A stretch of 64,000 bases of DNA from Eucommia ulmoides (Eukaryota > Streptophyta > Magnoliopsida > Garryales > Eucommiaceae). This document shows positions 1-10,968 of this stretch, piece by piece; the first letter of the stretch is position 1, and every line of letters starts with the position of its first letter. Made by a program: the position numbers and the translations under genes. The notes beneath the pieces were generated by a model. It did not search any database. It was given only the letters and a program-made list of their open reading frames with translations, and was not told where the DNA came from. The stretch is taken from NCBI GenBank assembly GCA_016647705.1, contig CM028330.1:45970397-46034396 (forward strand), in the 5' to 3' direction.

Positions 1-157
1 TTGTTAGAACGTTAGATCTAGTACCTGTGGTATAGATCTAACGATCATATAATCATATTCTTAGGATTTAATTATTGGTTTGGATGATTTATTCCTAGAT
101 TATAATTCACCCTAGATTAGAGTAACGTAGGAATTACAAGATATCTTTCTTTAAATC
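1..157 (+). repeat. Fragment of an Athila-like LTR (family LTR-T)
   Basis: The reverse complement of this stretch resembles 43500-43650 and, more weakly, 51900-52050: the same order of short blocks (ctaatctaaggtgaat, then accacaggt, then taatgttcta) recurs with scattered substitutions. The full copy of that family is the solo LTR at 43150-44484, which is read on the minus strand, so this piece is on the plus strand. It is cut by the window edge on the left and meets the solo LTR at 158 on the right. It codes for nothing. Confidence 0.55.
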
Positions 158-780
158 TGTCACAACCCGTCCCGGAAACCCGTCATCCCGAGGCGGGCGT
201 GACTACAACATGACATCACCAATACCCAAATAGCCAAACGAATGACAATATACACTTACTGTATAATACAAACATCTACTATGGGAGACACACCTGTCCC
301 GAAATTTATTTAACTAAAAGTATTTATCCATGAACCTTTTATAGGTTCGTCTTTGACAGCTTCTCTCAATCGCCTATATGACTCCATCACGTAGCTCTAC
401 CTAGTGCCAGTAGGGGACCGACTCCTAGCTACTGCACCTGCGAGTGTACTGCCTTCTTAATAAAATATTTTTAAAATATTAATACGTTCTACATATTTCC
501 ACAATTAAGTATGGATCAAGCATAAGCATATAAGCAATGAAAATAAAGTGATAGAGATAAGTTTCATCCAAATCCATCTAGTACAAAATCCTACCAAACA
601 TCATAATAAATAATATCAAATCAACCAATATACGTAAAACACCACATCTCAAGCACCAATCTCAAATACACACCTCCAACACACACACACTGGCCAGCCC
701 TAGTGATCGTTTTAACCTCACGATCGGGAGTTTGCAACGGTACCGTACCATCCGTAAGATATGCCTTCCTACGAACACCC

Positions 781-920
781 ATCACTCCACCGAAGCGGAT
801 AATCACTGCGCAGTATAAACGTCTAACATCACTCTGCCGAAGTAGATAAACATCACTCCGCCGTAGCGGATAACATCACTCCGCCGAAGCGGATAATCTC
901 ACTCTACCGAAACAGATAAA
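781..920. repeat. Short tandem repeat with hairpin core
   Basis: About five degenerate units of the form catcactccgccgaagcgga-taa follow each other. The core TCCGC-cgaa-GCGGA is an inverted repeat that could form a small hairpin. The array lies in the 3' part of the minus-strand LTR that contains it. Confidence 0.6.
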
Positions 921-1489
921 TATTAGGGCATCGTCAAATCGACTACAGCATCATTGAATCACAATTCAATAAATATCGTCAAATCACCATATCTATCTCT
1001 TTTCCTCAAAACCAACTTTTAAGTCCAAAAGCATATTTCACACTTTTCTTTTTTGAGAAAATGTCTAATTCTTTCAAAACTACTTTTCCACCCTTTATTT
1101 TCCTTTTGAAAACCAGACATTTTTAGGAAAACAGATGTTTTCTATTTCCTTTTAAAAACACAGTCTGATTTTACCAATTTCAACAAAAAATTCATTTTCA
1201 GTTTCATTTTGGAAACCATCGAAATCTCCCAAAAACCCAGTTTACCAACTCACCCAAATCCTGCTTGATCCATATCATTTATAAATTCATACAGTTTAAG
1301 TAAACACATATTTCATCATGTATATACATAGAAAAATAGTTTGGTAAGAAGACAGTACACTCACCTGGCTAACCGTTCCAAACAGGTTTTACAGATTTCT
1401 CTCTACCGATACCCCGGTGCCTGTGAACCTGCTCCGAATCGTCCATGGGCCGTGAGATGGGTTTTAGATTTTACTGGGGCTGTTTATGT

Positions 1490-1566
1490 AAAAAAAAAAA
1501 AAAAACTTTTTTTTTTTTCTTTCTTTCTTTTTTTTTTTTTTTTTTTCTTTTCTTCTTCTTCTTCGT
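1490..1566. repeat. Poly-A followed by polypyrimidine tract
   Basis: A run of about 15 A is followed by T/C-only sequence ending in TTC repeats. Short lysine- or phenylalanine-rich frames across it are composition artefacts. Confidence 0.9.
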
Positions 1567-2281
1567 TTCTGCGTCTGGTTCGATCCTACCTCAGCCGCCG
1601 ACGAAGAGCTCTGATCATGCCTCCCTCCTTTACCCCTCTGCTTGCCGGTTGAACGACAATACACCCACACTACGGTGAACGAGATACCGCCAGAAAGATC
1701 CGACAACGCATACCCACGACGGAGCAGAGCCGACGACGCGGAACGAACCACACTTCCTCCGTCATCAGTCCGAACGCACACCCACATCACAACGATCCAC
1801 CACCTCCATCCACATAGCCGACCAACTACCCAGAGCTGATCACCTTTCGACAGACAGCCCATACCGCCGGACCGAACTCCTCTCTCTCTCTACCCACTCC
1901 GGCGACTTACCTACAACCGGAACCACACACATACACTTCCATAGTAGTGGAACACACACACACTTTCATAGTAGTGGAACACACACACACCCACATATTT
2001 AATTTTCAGAAAACACACGCACACGGCTAGTCACCGTTGACGACTCACATACCGCAGCAACGGTAACGCTGAACAGAGCACAAACCGACACACCCACATG
2101 CCTGAACACGGCAGAGATGATCACGCCCTCTCACACCCACCACCTTCCGGAGGAACACGGCAATGGCGATGATCACACCGCCCCCTCACACCGGCCATCC
2201 GAACACTACCCCCGATCCCCTCTCTCTTCTCTGTTTTTTCTCAGATTTTTCTTTTGAGATCCTTTAATCATGATATGCATG

Positions 2282-2284
<3 letters not shown>

Positions 2285-2340
<56 letters not shown>
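2285..2340. repeat. (AT)n microsatellite
   Basis: About 28 perfect AT dinucleotides inside the 2.6-kb solo LTR. Confidence 0.97.
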
Positions 2341-2343
<3 letters not shown>

Positions 2344-2755
2344 TGTATTAGTGGTTGGAGGCTTGATCTCTCGTTGCCATGTCGCTACTTACTCTCATCC
2401 TTTGTTCCCCGGCAGATCTCAGATCACCCCCCCAAGGCATATGTGTGTGTGTATATGTATATATATATAAAATCTTTTATTGTTAATTACTCTTTTCTCC
2501 CCTTAATTTCTTAAAACCTTCTTTTTAGTCCAAATATTTCACATTTAAGATTTTTTGAATTATAATTTCACCCTGAAAAGTTTCAATTCAAAAGTTACAT
2601 GCCAATCTTAGATAGAATGTTTTCTAACTTTGAAATTTGACCCCTCAACTTTTTAATTTGAATCTTAATTGACCCGATTTCACCCCGAATTTTTCCAATT
2701 ACTCTGAAATGCAACTAAAATGACGTACGTGCTACGATTGAGGTCTTACAAAATC

Positions 2756-3555
2756 GATATTATTAGGCACACATAGTCTATTCTCAAACATCGATGATTT
2801 ATCATTATCTCTATCACGATAATTGGTTCTTTACCCATTATCCACTTCATCCCTGATCTTCCCCAATTGGGCATCTAACTTCTATGCTTTTATAATACGG
2901 TCAATTAACATCAGTCTCAAGGTCAAAGTAGCAAGTAATGATGATGTTTGACCCACTACCAACTGGACTCGTAGGGATCTCTATTCAACATATAGGTTCA
3001 TATGAACAACTCGAAGGTGTGCAACTGAAATTGTCGATTTTTTATTTAATGCATCTGCTACAACATTGGCCTTTCCAGAATGATAATGGATAGTATAATC
3101 ATAATCCTTGATTAATTATATCCAACACCTCTGTCTCGAATCTAATTCCTTCTAAGTAAACAAATATATTAAACTCTGGTGATTAGTGTATATCTCGCAA
3201 GTCTCACCTTACAAATAATATCTCCAGGGTTTCAAGGCAAACATAATCGCCGTCAGATCTAAATCATGTGTTGGGTAGTTATACTCATGATTCTTTAATT
3301 TTCGAGAGGCATATGCGATCACATAGTCATGTTGCATTACTACACAACCTAGGCCCTGGTGTGAAGCGTTACTGTATATCACAAAACCACCACCTTCTGT
3401 CGAGAAAGAAAGTATTGGCATTGATATCAGTCTATTCTTCAACTCCTAGAAGCTCTATTCACATTTTGTCAGTCCACTCAAATTTAGCTTCCTTGCGGGT
3501 CAAACGGGTCAATAGGGTAGTTATAACAGAAAATCCCTATACAAACCAGCGATAA
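2756..3555 (-). pseudogene. Gypsy RNase H and integrase N-terminus remnant
   Basis: The first open part (3442-3209) has the RNase H pattern [22 protein letters not shown] and NYPTHDLDL. The usual catalytic Asp in YSDAS is Asn here and the Glu of HDLEL is Asp, so the enzyme would be impaired even if translated. The frame continues past 3209 as a degraded DHKSLKYIF/RQRRWLELIKDYD-like stretch and YHSGKANVVADAL. Near 2850-2756 it ends with a recognisable RLCVPN block from the linker to integrase. Several frameshifts and stops interrupt it. The rest of integrase is absent because the element is broken at the 2.6-kb solo LTR. Identification rests on motif recognition and is firm for RNase H, moderate for the integrase part. 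Confidence 0.8.
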
Positions 3556-3589
3556 TAACTCGCTAATCCTCGGAAGCTTCAAATTTCTA

Positions 3590-4304
3590 TCACATTTTTT
3601 TACCTTTCCCATTGAACAACGGATTTGACTCTCTTTGCAACTGAACTTTCAATTCTTTCAACTTGGTAGGTGCCATGCGATAGGGTAGAATTGATATAGG
3701 AGAAATACCGGGAAGTAATTCAATAATGAATTCAATTTCTCTATCCACTAGCAACCCTTGCAATTCTTCAAAAAACACATTGGGATAATCCCTGACCATT
3801 GGAATGTCTATCAATTGTACCTCATTCTTACTAGTGCCAAGCACATACGCGATGTATCCTTGGCATCCCTTCTTTAATAATTTTCTAGCCTCTAGGACTG
3901 AAATCAAACTCACAGAGGTAATGATTCTATCCCCTAAAAGCACCAACTCCAACTCTGACTCGTCTGGGACTTGAAAAGTAACTTCCTTTTTAAAATAATC
4001 GACTGTGGCATGATAGTCGGATAATAAATCCATATTCAGTATCACATCAAAATCATGAATATTCAGGGGTAATAGATCCACTAACAATTCTCTATCACTA
4101 ATGTGAATCCGACTATTTTTTGTAAACATTATCTATCAACACTGACTCACCCACAGGGGTAGAAATAATAATAACATATGATAAAGAAGTAGGATATTTT
4201 CCTGCATGCATCATGAAGGTCGTCGAAACAAATAAATTATTAGAACCTGAATAAATAAGTATATGCGCATCTCTATCATATAAAGACATGTTACATGTAA
4301 CCAC
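3590..4304 (-). pseudogene. Gypsy aspartic protease and start of reverse transcriptase
   Basis: Two overlapping frames (4304-4113 and 4129-3590) cover the retroviral-type protease and the linker into RT. The protease active-site region reads AHILIYSGSNNLFVS; family members have Asp-Ser-Gly at this place, so the catalytic Asp has become Tyr. Downstream DFDVILNMDLLSDYHATVDYF is the conserved C-terminal protease block, and DYPNVFFEELQGLLVDREIEF followed by PYRMAPTKLKELK is the canonical RT start. The RT catalytic core does not follow; the sequence is joined to RNase H within about 40 bases, a deletion of several hundred bases. Confidence 0.85.
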
Positions 4305-4316
4305 ATCTAAGGTAGC

Positions 4317-5402
4317 CTAAGCATCATGCTGAGTAGTAGCAAATATATGCCAGCGTGTTGGAGGTTTATCGGTCAATCCTATACCTAGCCCCTGAACACT
4401 GCTATGGCCAACATTGCCCACACTGCTCATAGAAGGTGGAGTAACAACAAATTTTAAACAAAACGGAGATATATGGCCCGGCTCATGACAACGATAACAT
4501 ATTGGGCCTATCATGGGACAACCTTTAACGAAATGGTCTGGTGAACCATATTGATAGCATATGGTTGTCTTAGCTTAGCTAAATGTTTGGCCTCTACCCC
4601 ACCCTTACTGACCTGAACTCTATCTAGGTACATTTTGTCATCGCCCATAATATGATTGTGGAGGGCCTAGGCTCCTAGCCAATTGATCAACTATCGGGGC
4701 CTGAGAAAGTTGGGGTTGAGGGCCAAGTCCCCGAGATATGCCACCTAGATATTTGTTAGACGACTCAAATCCATTCTTCTTGTATTGTTCATGGTTCTTG
4801 GTAGCTTCTCGCTCATCTTTCTCTATTAATTTCATCGTGTTCACACATTCAACATAACTTTTGATCTGTTAGGCAGTCAACCTTGAACGTATTTTCAAAT
4901 TTAGTCCTTTTTGGAATCGTCTGCATCTCTTTTCCTCAGTCTTTCTAAAATTAGGAAAGAATTGGGATAAAGCATCAAATTTGATATCATATTGTAGGAT
5001 TGATATTTTCTCCTATTTTAGTAATATGAATTCCCGCTCCATCTCAAACTGATAAGATTCGTAGAAATATTTTTCCTTAAATACTGTAACAAATTGATCC
5101 TAGGTGATCTTCTGGTCTGGAATTGAAATTAACCTCTTCATTTACTCCCACCAATGTTTGACTTTCCCCTTTAGCTGAAAGGTGACGAGATGAACTCGAC
5201 TATCATCAGTAATGTCCATCGCATCGAATGCGTGCCCTATACTCCTCAACCAATTCTTAGCATCAGCAAGACCTGCAGTTCTTGTAAAAGTTGGGAGGTC
5301 CAACTCCTTAAATCTTTTTAAGAGTACAGTCTGAGGATTAGTAGTTTCGGTTTGGGCCCTCTGGCATTCCATCATCTTTATCTGTCGCTCTTTCAGTTGC
5401 AT
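4317..5402 (-). pseudogene. Gypsy gag (capsid-like domain and CCHC knuckle)
   Basis: The upstream frame (5402-5142) contains FKELDLPTFTRTAGLADAKNW, then RVHLVTFQLKGKVKHWWE, the core of the plant Retrotrans_gag domain. Three other frames carry the rest. 4844-4638 is a Gln/Pro-rich linker and 4514-4317 has CYRCHEPGHISPFC, a complete C-x2-C-x4-H-x4-C zinc knuckle. Gag packages the element RNA. Stops and frameshifts separate the pieces, so no full product can be made. Confidence 0.85.
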
Positions 5403-5692
5403 AGTAACCTGTAATATTCATTCGACAGTATTCAATCATTTCCGCGCGCTATCCCTTTTTCTTTGGGGTCCAGAATTCACACTACTTTCATTTCCACAAT
5501 CCATATTCAATATCTGAAATGAAATTTAATAAATAAAAATGCCACCAATGCAACAAATAGTGCTTGATGCAAAGGTACTATTTAATTAAGTAAAAATAAT
5601 TGTCACTCACGTGCTGAATCAACTTATCAACACCCTATCTTACGGTCCACTACTAACGAGACAACTTAACAAGTCTACAAAATTTATAACCT

Positions 5693-5706
5693 AGGCTCTG
5701 ACATCA
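5693..5706 (-). other. Primer-binding site (initiator Met tRNA type)
   Basis: On the minus strand this reads TGATGTCAGAGCCT, close to the TGGTATCAGAGCC that pairs with plant initiator tRNA-Met. It lies a few bases inside the LTR, as expected for first-strand priming. Confidence 0.7.
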
Positions 5707-5711
5707 AAAAC

Positions 5712-6493
5712 TATCATACTCCACCCTAGGCCCAAATGCCGAAGGCTAAGCGTAACCTCGACTCGATGTTACCCGACCAACTACAAGTATTTATAAACTA
5801 TTTATTGATATAGATTTTAAAAAATATATAAATATTTTACCAAATAAAAATTTAGCAGTTATACAAAATTGACTATTCCATAACAAAACTACAAAAATAG
5901 TCCAATCCACTCACTTCCAACAGTTGTCCTGACAGCCTAAAAAATAAAATCACAAAATTCTCTAACTCTACCTAGCGCCAGTAGTGGACCCGTTTCTAGC
6001 TGCGGTACCTGAGACATGTGTCTACATGCATAAATACATGTACACGTGTATATGTCTACATTTTATGCATGTAGACATGTACACGTGTGTACATCTTTTG
6101 CACTCAAATGCCATATTCATGTGTTATCCTCTCTTAAAAGAAGAGAACACATTTTGTAATTATTTTTTAAACTATTTACACAAGTACCCCAAAACTATGA
6201 CAAAAATAATAATTATGTCCCAAAAGTTTTTAAAAATTATATTTTAAATAACACAATAATCCAAAAAAAAAATTAAAGTTAATTTTAAATAACACAATAA
6301 TCTCAAAATTTTCAAAAGTTAAATTTAAATTAACATATTAATCCCGATTTTTTTTAAAACCAAATTTTTAAATACCATAATAACCCCGTAAAATTTTAAG
6401 GTAAAATTTAAATAACACAATAGGCCCTATTATTTTTAAAATGTTCCAAAATGCAAATAAAAATATGTATATGCAAAAAGATTGGATCTTACA
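5712..6493 (-). mobile_element. 5' LTR of the Tekay-like element
   Basis: On the minus strand it starts TGTAAGATCC at 6493 and ends just before the primer-binding site. It shares blocks and overall layout with the solo LTR at 158-2750 but is only about 0.8 kb, so it is a different subfamily or a shortened copy. The inner edge is uncertain by a few bases because the expected CA end has decayed. Confidence 0.65.
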
Positions 6494-7273
6494 AAATCCA
6501 CTATCCAACTAATTATGTAAACAAAAGAATTGACTTCTAATTCAAATTCCATGGTCCAATGACACCAAAATACCCTTAGTTATTAAGAACAACTATGACT
6601 CGTAATATAAAGAAAATTTTAAGTTCAAGAAATTATAAAATGGGGATAGTACCATGGGCACCCCCTCAATTCTTCAGTACAACCACAGGAATCCTCTTCA
6701 CTTTAAAAATGTATTGGCAGACCCCTTGTACTATTTTGTCTAGGTAGACTAAGACCGCATCTTCGTATCAGATTCTAATTTTATCCTTTAAAAGTCAAAC
6801 TTCACTTTTGTTGACCAATTTTACTATTGTTTGCTCAATACAAATGTCTTTATTACCCTTTTTAATTTACTTTAGTGACCAAATTACCCTAATTTCTTTC
6901 CCTCCAACTAATGACATGTGAATTTACCAAATTGTCCTCATCTTCTTGTATTTTAATTGAAACCATCGTATATCTATTTCCTTTATCTCTATTTCAAATC
7001 TACCTCCATGGCCAAGCTTTGAACCTTCAATCATCTTCTCCTTCGTTGTCGTCCCTAGGTTGCAACAACGCACAGGTGGTTCTTTCTCCTCCCATTTCTC
7101 TTTTTATTTTTGTCTCTCTCATCCATCTCTATGTCTCCTTCATCATCTCCTTCATCATCTCCTTCATCTATGGGTGTTTCCACCATTCCTCCCATCTCCA
7201 ATTTTGAACAATGTTCTGTGGTAGTATGTTATCTGGTGGATTAATCAATAATTTGGGTTGTTAAAAAATAAAT
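6494..7273. other. AT-rich stretch without a recognised gene
   Basis: Nothing here matches a family I know. A frame at 6911-7207 (98 codons, Ser/Leu-rich) has low-complexity TCATC repeats and no domain. The block at 6640-6730 (accatgggcacccc, then several short homonucleotide-flanked blocks) looks like the end of a DNA transposon, but I found no matching inverted copy. Confidence 0.4.
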
Positions 7274-7589
7274 ATGCAATTTACACCCAAATTTCGTGCT
7301 TGTGGAAAAAGAGCTGACATTAGGATAGTTCATTCTGAAAAACCTACCAAAGGCCTTCTCCATTATTGTTGCACTACCAGAACATGTAAAAATTGGGATT
7401 GGCTTGTTTTGGATTCAATGAAGACAGTTAGAACATAAGATTATGTTGTTGAAGATGATAGAATATATAAGAAAAAAAAATGACATGTGTCTTGAACTGA
7501 TGATTGAAAATAATTTGAGATTAAAGAAATTGGAAGTGACGGTGGGAAAGATGAAGAAATGGATTTCAATTTGTTTTGTTGTATTCTAA
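7274..7589 (+). pseudogene. GRF-type zinc-finger protein remnant
   Basis: From the ATG at 7274 the frame reads MQFTPKFRACGKRADIR, then VHSEKPTKGLLHYCC and CKNWDWL. This fits the GRF zinc finger: a leading CG with basic residues, a central G-x-x-YYxC-like block and a final C-x-x-W-x-W. A stop (TAA) falls 12 codons after the finger, and a shift at an A-run near 7470 restores a frame with LELMIENNLRLKKLEVTVGKM, a short coiled coil, then a hydrophobic end. Small plant GRF proteins often have this coiled-coil plus hydrophobic tail. The first Cys of the usual C-x-C-G pair is missing (RACGK), so it is degenerate. It lies beside a Mutator transposase on the opposite strand and may have been cargo of the same element. 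The function of these small proteins is not known to me. Confidence 0.6.
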
Positions 7590-8055
7590 TTTCTTGAATT
7601 AAGTTGGTTGTTTATAATGAAATTTATATTTTGAAGTGATTGTATTTGTGGGATGAAAAGTGTAATTTATTTTTAGAAGTGTAATTGTGTTGGTTATATT
7701 TATATTATGAATGAAATTGAAGGGAAAATGTGCTTAATCGATATTGTTTTTGGAAATGTAACTAAAATAAAATGTAGCTCTAATAAATAAATATTCAACA
7801 AATGCTGCAAACTGGATTAGGTAAAATGGAATTGGAAACTGATGCATTTGTTGAAATTGGAAAGTGAAGTCTGGAATTGGAAGATGAAGAATGGATTTGC
7901 TAAAATTAGAAGTGATGCATTTGCAAAACTTGAAGACCCTTGAACAAAATCAAATTGGAATCTGGAATGTGAAAAGTGGAGACTCTTGAAGAAATGCATC
8001 AAATGCAAATTGAAATCTGGAAGCTGGAATGTGCAATCTAGAATTGTGCAAATTG

Positions 8056-8089
<34 letters not shown>

Positions 8090-8402
8090 CAAACCTTCAA
8101 TGCGCAATAATGAAAAAAAAAGAGTACAATGTCCAATCCACAACCAATATTCAATAATACTCAACAAGATTGAACAATACTAAACATTTAACACAATACC
8201 ATTATACGTTACCATTTTTACTTGACATCAAAATACATGCACAATAAATCCAAAAAAAAAAATTGCACTTGACATATTTACTAAAGTTGTGGTTCATACA
8301 TATATCATATTACATCAAATTAACTCAATACCATCATACATTACAATTTTCAACAAAAAAAAAAAAGAAGAAGTTTTGGATTAAGCAAAATAACCTAATA
8401 CA
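7590..8402. other. AT-rich spacer with 32-bp poly-A
   Basis: From 7800 to 8055 the sequence repeats TGGAATCTGGAA- and GATGCATTTG-like words, a degenerate simple repeat. A run of 32 A occupies 8056-8087. Lysine-rich or phenylalanine-rich frames here are artefacts. The C-terminus of the Mutator transposase follows at 8403 on the minus strand. Confidence 0.7.
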
Positions 8403-9350
8403 TCATTGCCCAAAGGCTTGAGTTATTTCTCTATCTAGTGTTGTAGGTGGTCCTCCATCGATTGGTGCATCAACATGGTTTGCCTCTCCATCTGTTGGTG
8501 CATCAACAATGTTTTCCTCTCCATCAGGTGCTCCATTTGTTTTCTTTTTTGGACAAGTCTTTCTGTTGTAGCTAAATTGCAAACAAATGGAGTACTTGAT
8601 GGTTTGCCTCATCCTAACTCTCGTTGCAATTGATTGTCCCTCACAACTACCAGTTGTCTTCTTTTTTTCACATATAGGTGTTTCACATCTCCCATTATTA
8701 TGTTTCTTTTGGCCTTCCAGACTGTCTTTTTTTATTGGTAGGGGATTCATTGGATCAGTTGGATTAAACTTCCAAAATTTATGATCTACAATTGAGTGGA
8801 TCATATTACTGTGGATGTTCAAGTAGGTCTCTTTGGCAAAGAATGAATGGGTGTAGTCTTTAATATTAGTCCGTTGAGAAGTTATGGTTGTTGCAACATG
8901 TTTGCAAGGCACACCACTAATTTGTGACTCCCCATATATGAAACTCATCTTCTCCAAGTCTACAACATGTCCAACAATATTTTCATCACTCACATCAAAT
9001 TCAGCAACACCAGCCCACAAAACTTTACAATACTTTTGTCTATCATCCACTGCTACCCTCATATTTTTTCTTATATTCTTGTAGACATTATCTTCCCAAT
9101 TCATAGCCTTCTTATACTTTTTTTTTAGCCTAGTCTTTATCCTAGTCCTAATGCCCTCAAGCATACCCAAATCTGGCTTGCATCTACGAGAATCGAACCT
9201 GCTATTGAAAGATTCTACTAGATTGTCGGTAAAATGATCACATCTTACCTCTTCATCAAACATGTGCCTTGCCCATATCTGAATTGGGTGATCCATCAAC
9301 AAGTTGTAGGCATTAACATCTAGTGTTTTCATTTTTTCCATAGCCTCCAA
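8403..9350 (-). pseudogene. Mutator-like (MuDR) transposase, C-terminal part
   Basis: This 315-codon open frame is the C-terminal portion of a MULE transposase. Near its start are WARHMFDEEVRCDHFTDN and VESFNSRF, the usual region after the catalytic domain (FxxxFD...TNNxSESFNS in relatives). A SWIM zinc finger follows around GVPCKHVATTI (plus-strand 8884-8917). At the C-terminus there is a basic region and a degenerate zinc knuckle (CLQFSYNRKTCPKKK, first Cys pair incomplete), then a short acidic tail with imperfect VDAPTDGE repeats. The protein would cut and join transposon ends in the nucleus. The catalytic half upstream is broken, so this is a pseudogene despite the open frame here. Confidence 0.85.
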
Positions 9351-10968
9351 GAACTCTCATTCATTAGATTCCCTTGTAACCTTTCAAAATAACTTCTTCA
9401 ATGGTAAACTAGGGTGTGTGTTTTCCGAAAGTTTTCTAGTATGTGTTGGCAACACCTTCTATGTGGTACTTAAGAAAAATTCATAGCCACTGAGGTTTCA
9501 ATTGCCTGAGGCAAAGCATTAACAAAGAAATAAACTAAAATTAATTTTTTAAAAGTAAAAATACCTTGTACCAGTTAGACAACAAGTAATAGGAGCTCCA
9601 ACTGCAGGTTTTCCAAGTCTTTCCTTTAAATTTTGGAAGAACCAGGATCATGCCTAGATTGACTTTCCCTCAGCCACACCAATTGATAAATGGAACATAC
9701 CATCATTACCATCCAAAGAAATAATTGACAGTATTATACCACCATATGGATTCTTCAAAAAAACAAGCATTCACTCCTATGAAAGGCCTATACCCATCTA
9801 AATACCCCATCCTTTAATCATAGAAACAAATAAACAACTACCAAAACACAGGAGACATGGCAACTATTGGATTGAAATATTGTATTCTCACTGCACTTCC
9901 AAGATTTCTTTTCTTCACTTGCATTTCATAACCGAGTAGCAGAGCATAAGATGCACCATAATTACTCTCAAGAAACTCTATTGCCTTTGCCCTAGACCTA
10001 TATAGTTACCTTTTGAATCCCTCAATATCCCATAATTATTTGAGTTTGACTTGTAGACAATTATTGTCAATGTTTGGATTAATTGTAAACTTTTTAATCA
10101 TTTTCTTTGTAATCCAAGTTGAATTGGCCTTAGCTACATGACTCCTATTACTAATGGACGTATGATATGGTTTCAGAGTTCTAATTATATGTGAACATTG
10201 TCCAAGCACAGGGGTAGCATAAAATCTCTATTGGCAGCCTTCGTCACTGTACTTAGCAATGACTATTCTCAATTTGTTTTTCTTCCACAACAACTTGCAA
10301 ACTAACCTTCACAACATAATCACCAAAGACAACCCTAAATTTATGAATATTGATGAACAACATTCCTACACAAAAGAAATAGGTATTTTCTCATCACCTG
10401 GTGTTTGAAACACTGGGCAAGTAGAAGTATCCGACTAATCATTTGTCTTGTAATATTTCTTAGGACCCCTTGTACAAATTTCATCACACTCATCCTTCTC
10501 ACCACCAACCTTTCCAGAATTATCACTTGACTCATAATTAGACTGGCTTCAATTATATATCCTTTGAGTCTGACAACCTAAGGTCTTCTTCAGGCCTCTA
10601 CTCATCATCCTATGAACTAAGCCCAAACATATCTTCCTCACAACCATTACCTCTAGACTCAACATCCCTATACTAGTCATTTTGCATCAAATTCATTACC
10701 AGAACTGTCCAGATCACTAAATTCTTTGTCTTCACTAATATTTGTATTCAACTCTTCGGCAGACCACAATTCTATACTATTATCACTCTCATTGCCACTC
10801 TCAGTGTCACTCTCAATGTCACTGCTCCTATCACTCTTACTCAACTAACTGCTATTCATATCAATCCCACTGTCCTGTTCTTCAACGCTATCATCGCTAT
10901 CACTGTCCATTATTATTGCTTCAACACCTTCTGGATTGTCCACTCTTCTTTTATGGTCATCGATAGAT
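9351..10968 (-). pseudogene. Mutator-like transposase, catalytic and acidic regions, broken
   Basis: Continuing upstream of the open C-terminal frame, separate frames show the MULE core: RPFIGVNACFF (9762-9800), then PYGGIILSIISLDGNDGMFHL and VAEGKS. The first catalytic Asp of the DDE triad, normally in GLDGC or GLDAC, is Asn here. Stops and frameshifts lie between the blocks and the second Asp block is not recognisable. Near 10740-10960 the minus strand encodes a Ser/Asp/Glu-rich segment (DSDSDDSVEE, SDIESDTESGNESDN), the acidic linker common between the N-terminal and catalytic parts of these proteins. The gene is cut at 10968 by a solo LTR; its N-terminus continues at 12360. Confidence 0.75.

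Larger units (their letters stand above)
158..2750 (-). mobile_element. Solo LTR, Ty3/gypsy Tekay-like, 2.6 kb, target duplication AAATC
   Basis: The stretch begins TGTCACAACCCG and ends CTTACA on the plus strand, so on the minus strand it is TGTAAGACC...GGTTGTGACA, the usual ends of Tekay/Del chromovirus LTRs. The five bases before it (153-157, aaatc) are repeated directly after it (2751-2755), the target duplication expected of an LTR element. No internal region remains, so it is a solo LTR made by recombination between two LTRs. Parts resemble the LTR at 5712-6493 (for example the block around ctctacctagtgccagtag at 392 and 5966), so the two are related but of different length and age. It contains a pyrimidine tract, a (TA)n array and a small tandem repeat but no gene. 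Confidence 0.85.
2756..6493 (-). mobile_element. Decayed Ty3/gypsy (Tekay-like) retrotransposon
   Basis: Read on the minus strand the order is LTR (6493-5712), primer-binding site, gag with a CCHC knuckle, protease, start of RT, then RNase H and the start of integrase, running into the solo LTR at 158-2750. Most of RT is deleted: the frame jumps from the RT N-terminus (near 3600) to RNase H (near 3555). The integrase core and the 3' LTR are missing on the left. The RNase H wording ([25 protein letters not shown]) is typical of Tekay/Del chromoviruses. Confidence 0.85.

Noticed and set aside
100..157. Possible continuation of the gypsy integrase frame across the solo LTR at 158-2750
   Set aside because: A few codons fit, but this stretch aligns better with the LTR-T family (43490-43540), so I do not claim frame continuity.
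1341..1862. Open frames on both strands around the poly-A/pyrimidine tract
   Set aside because: Low-complexity Phe/Lys translation inside a solo LTR; no domain.
5693..5706. tRNA-like sequence
   Set aside because: Only the short complement of a tRNA 3' end (primer-binding site); no cloverleaf, so not a tRNA gene. The same applies at 20946 and 36112.
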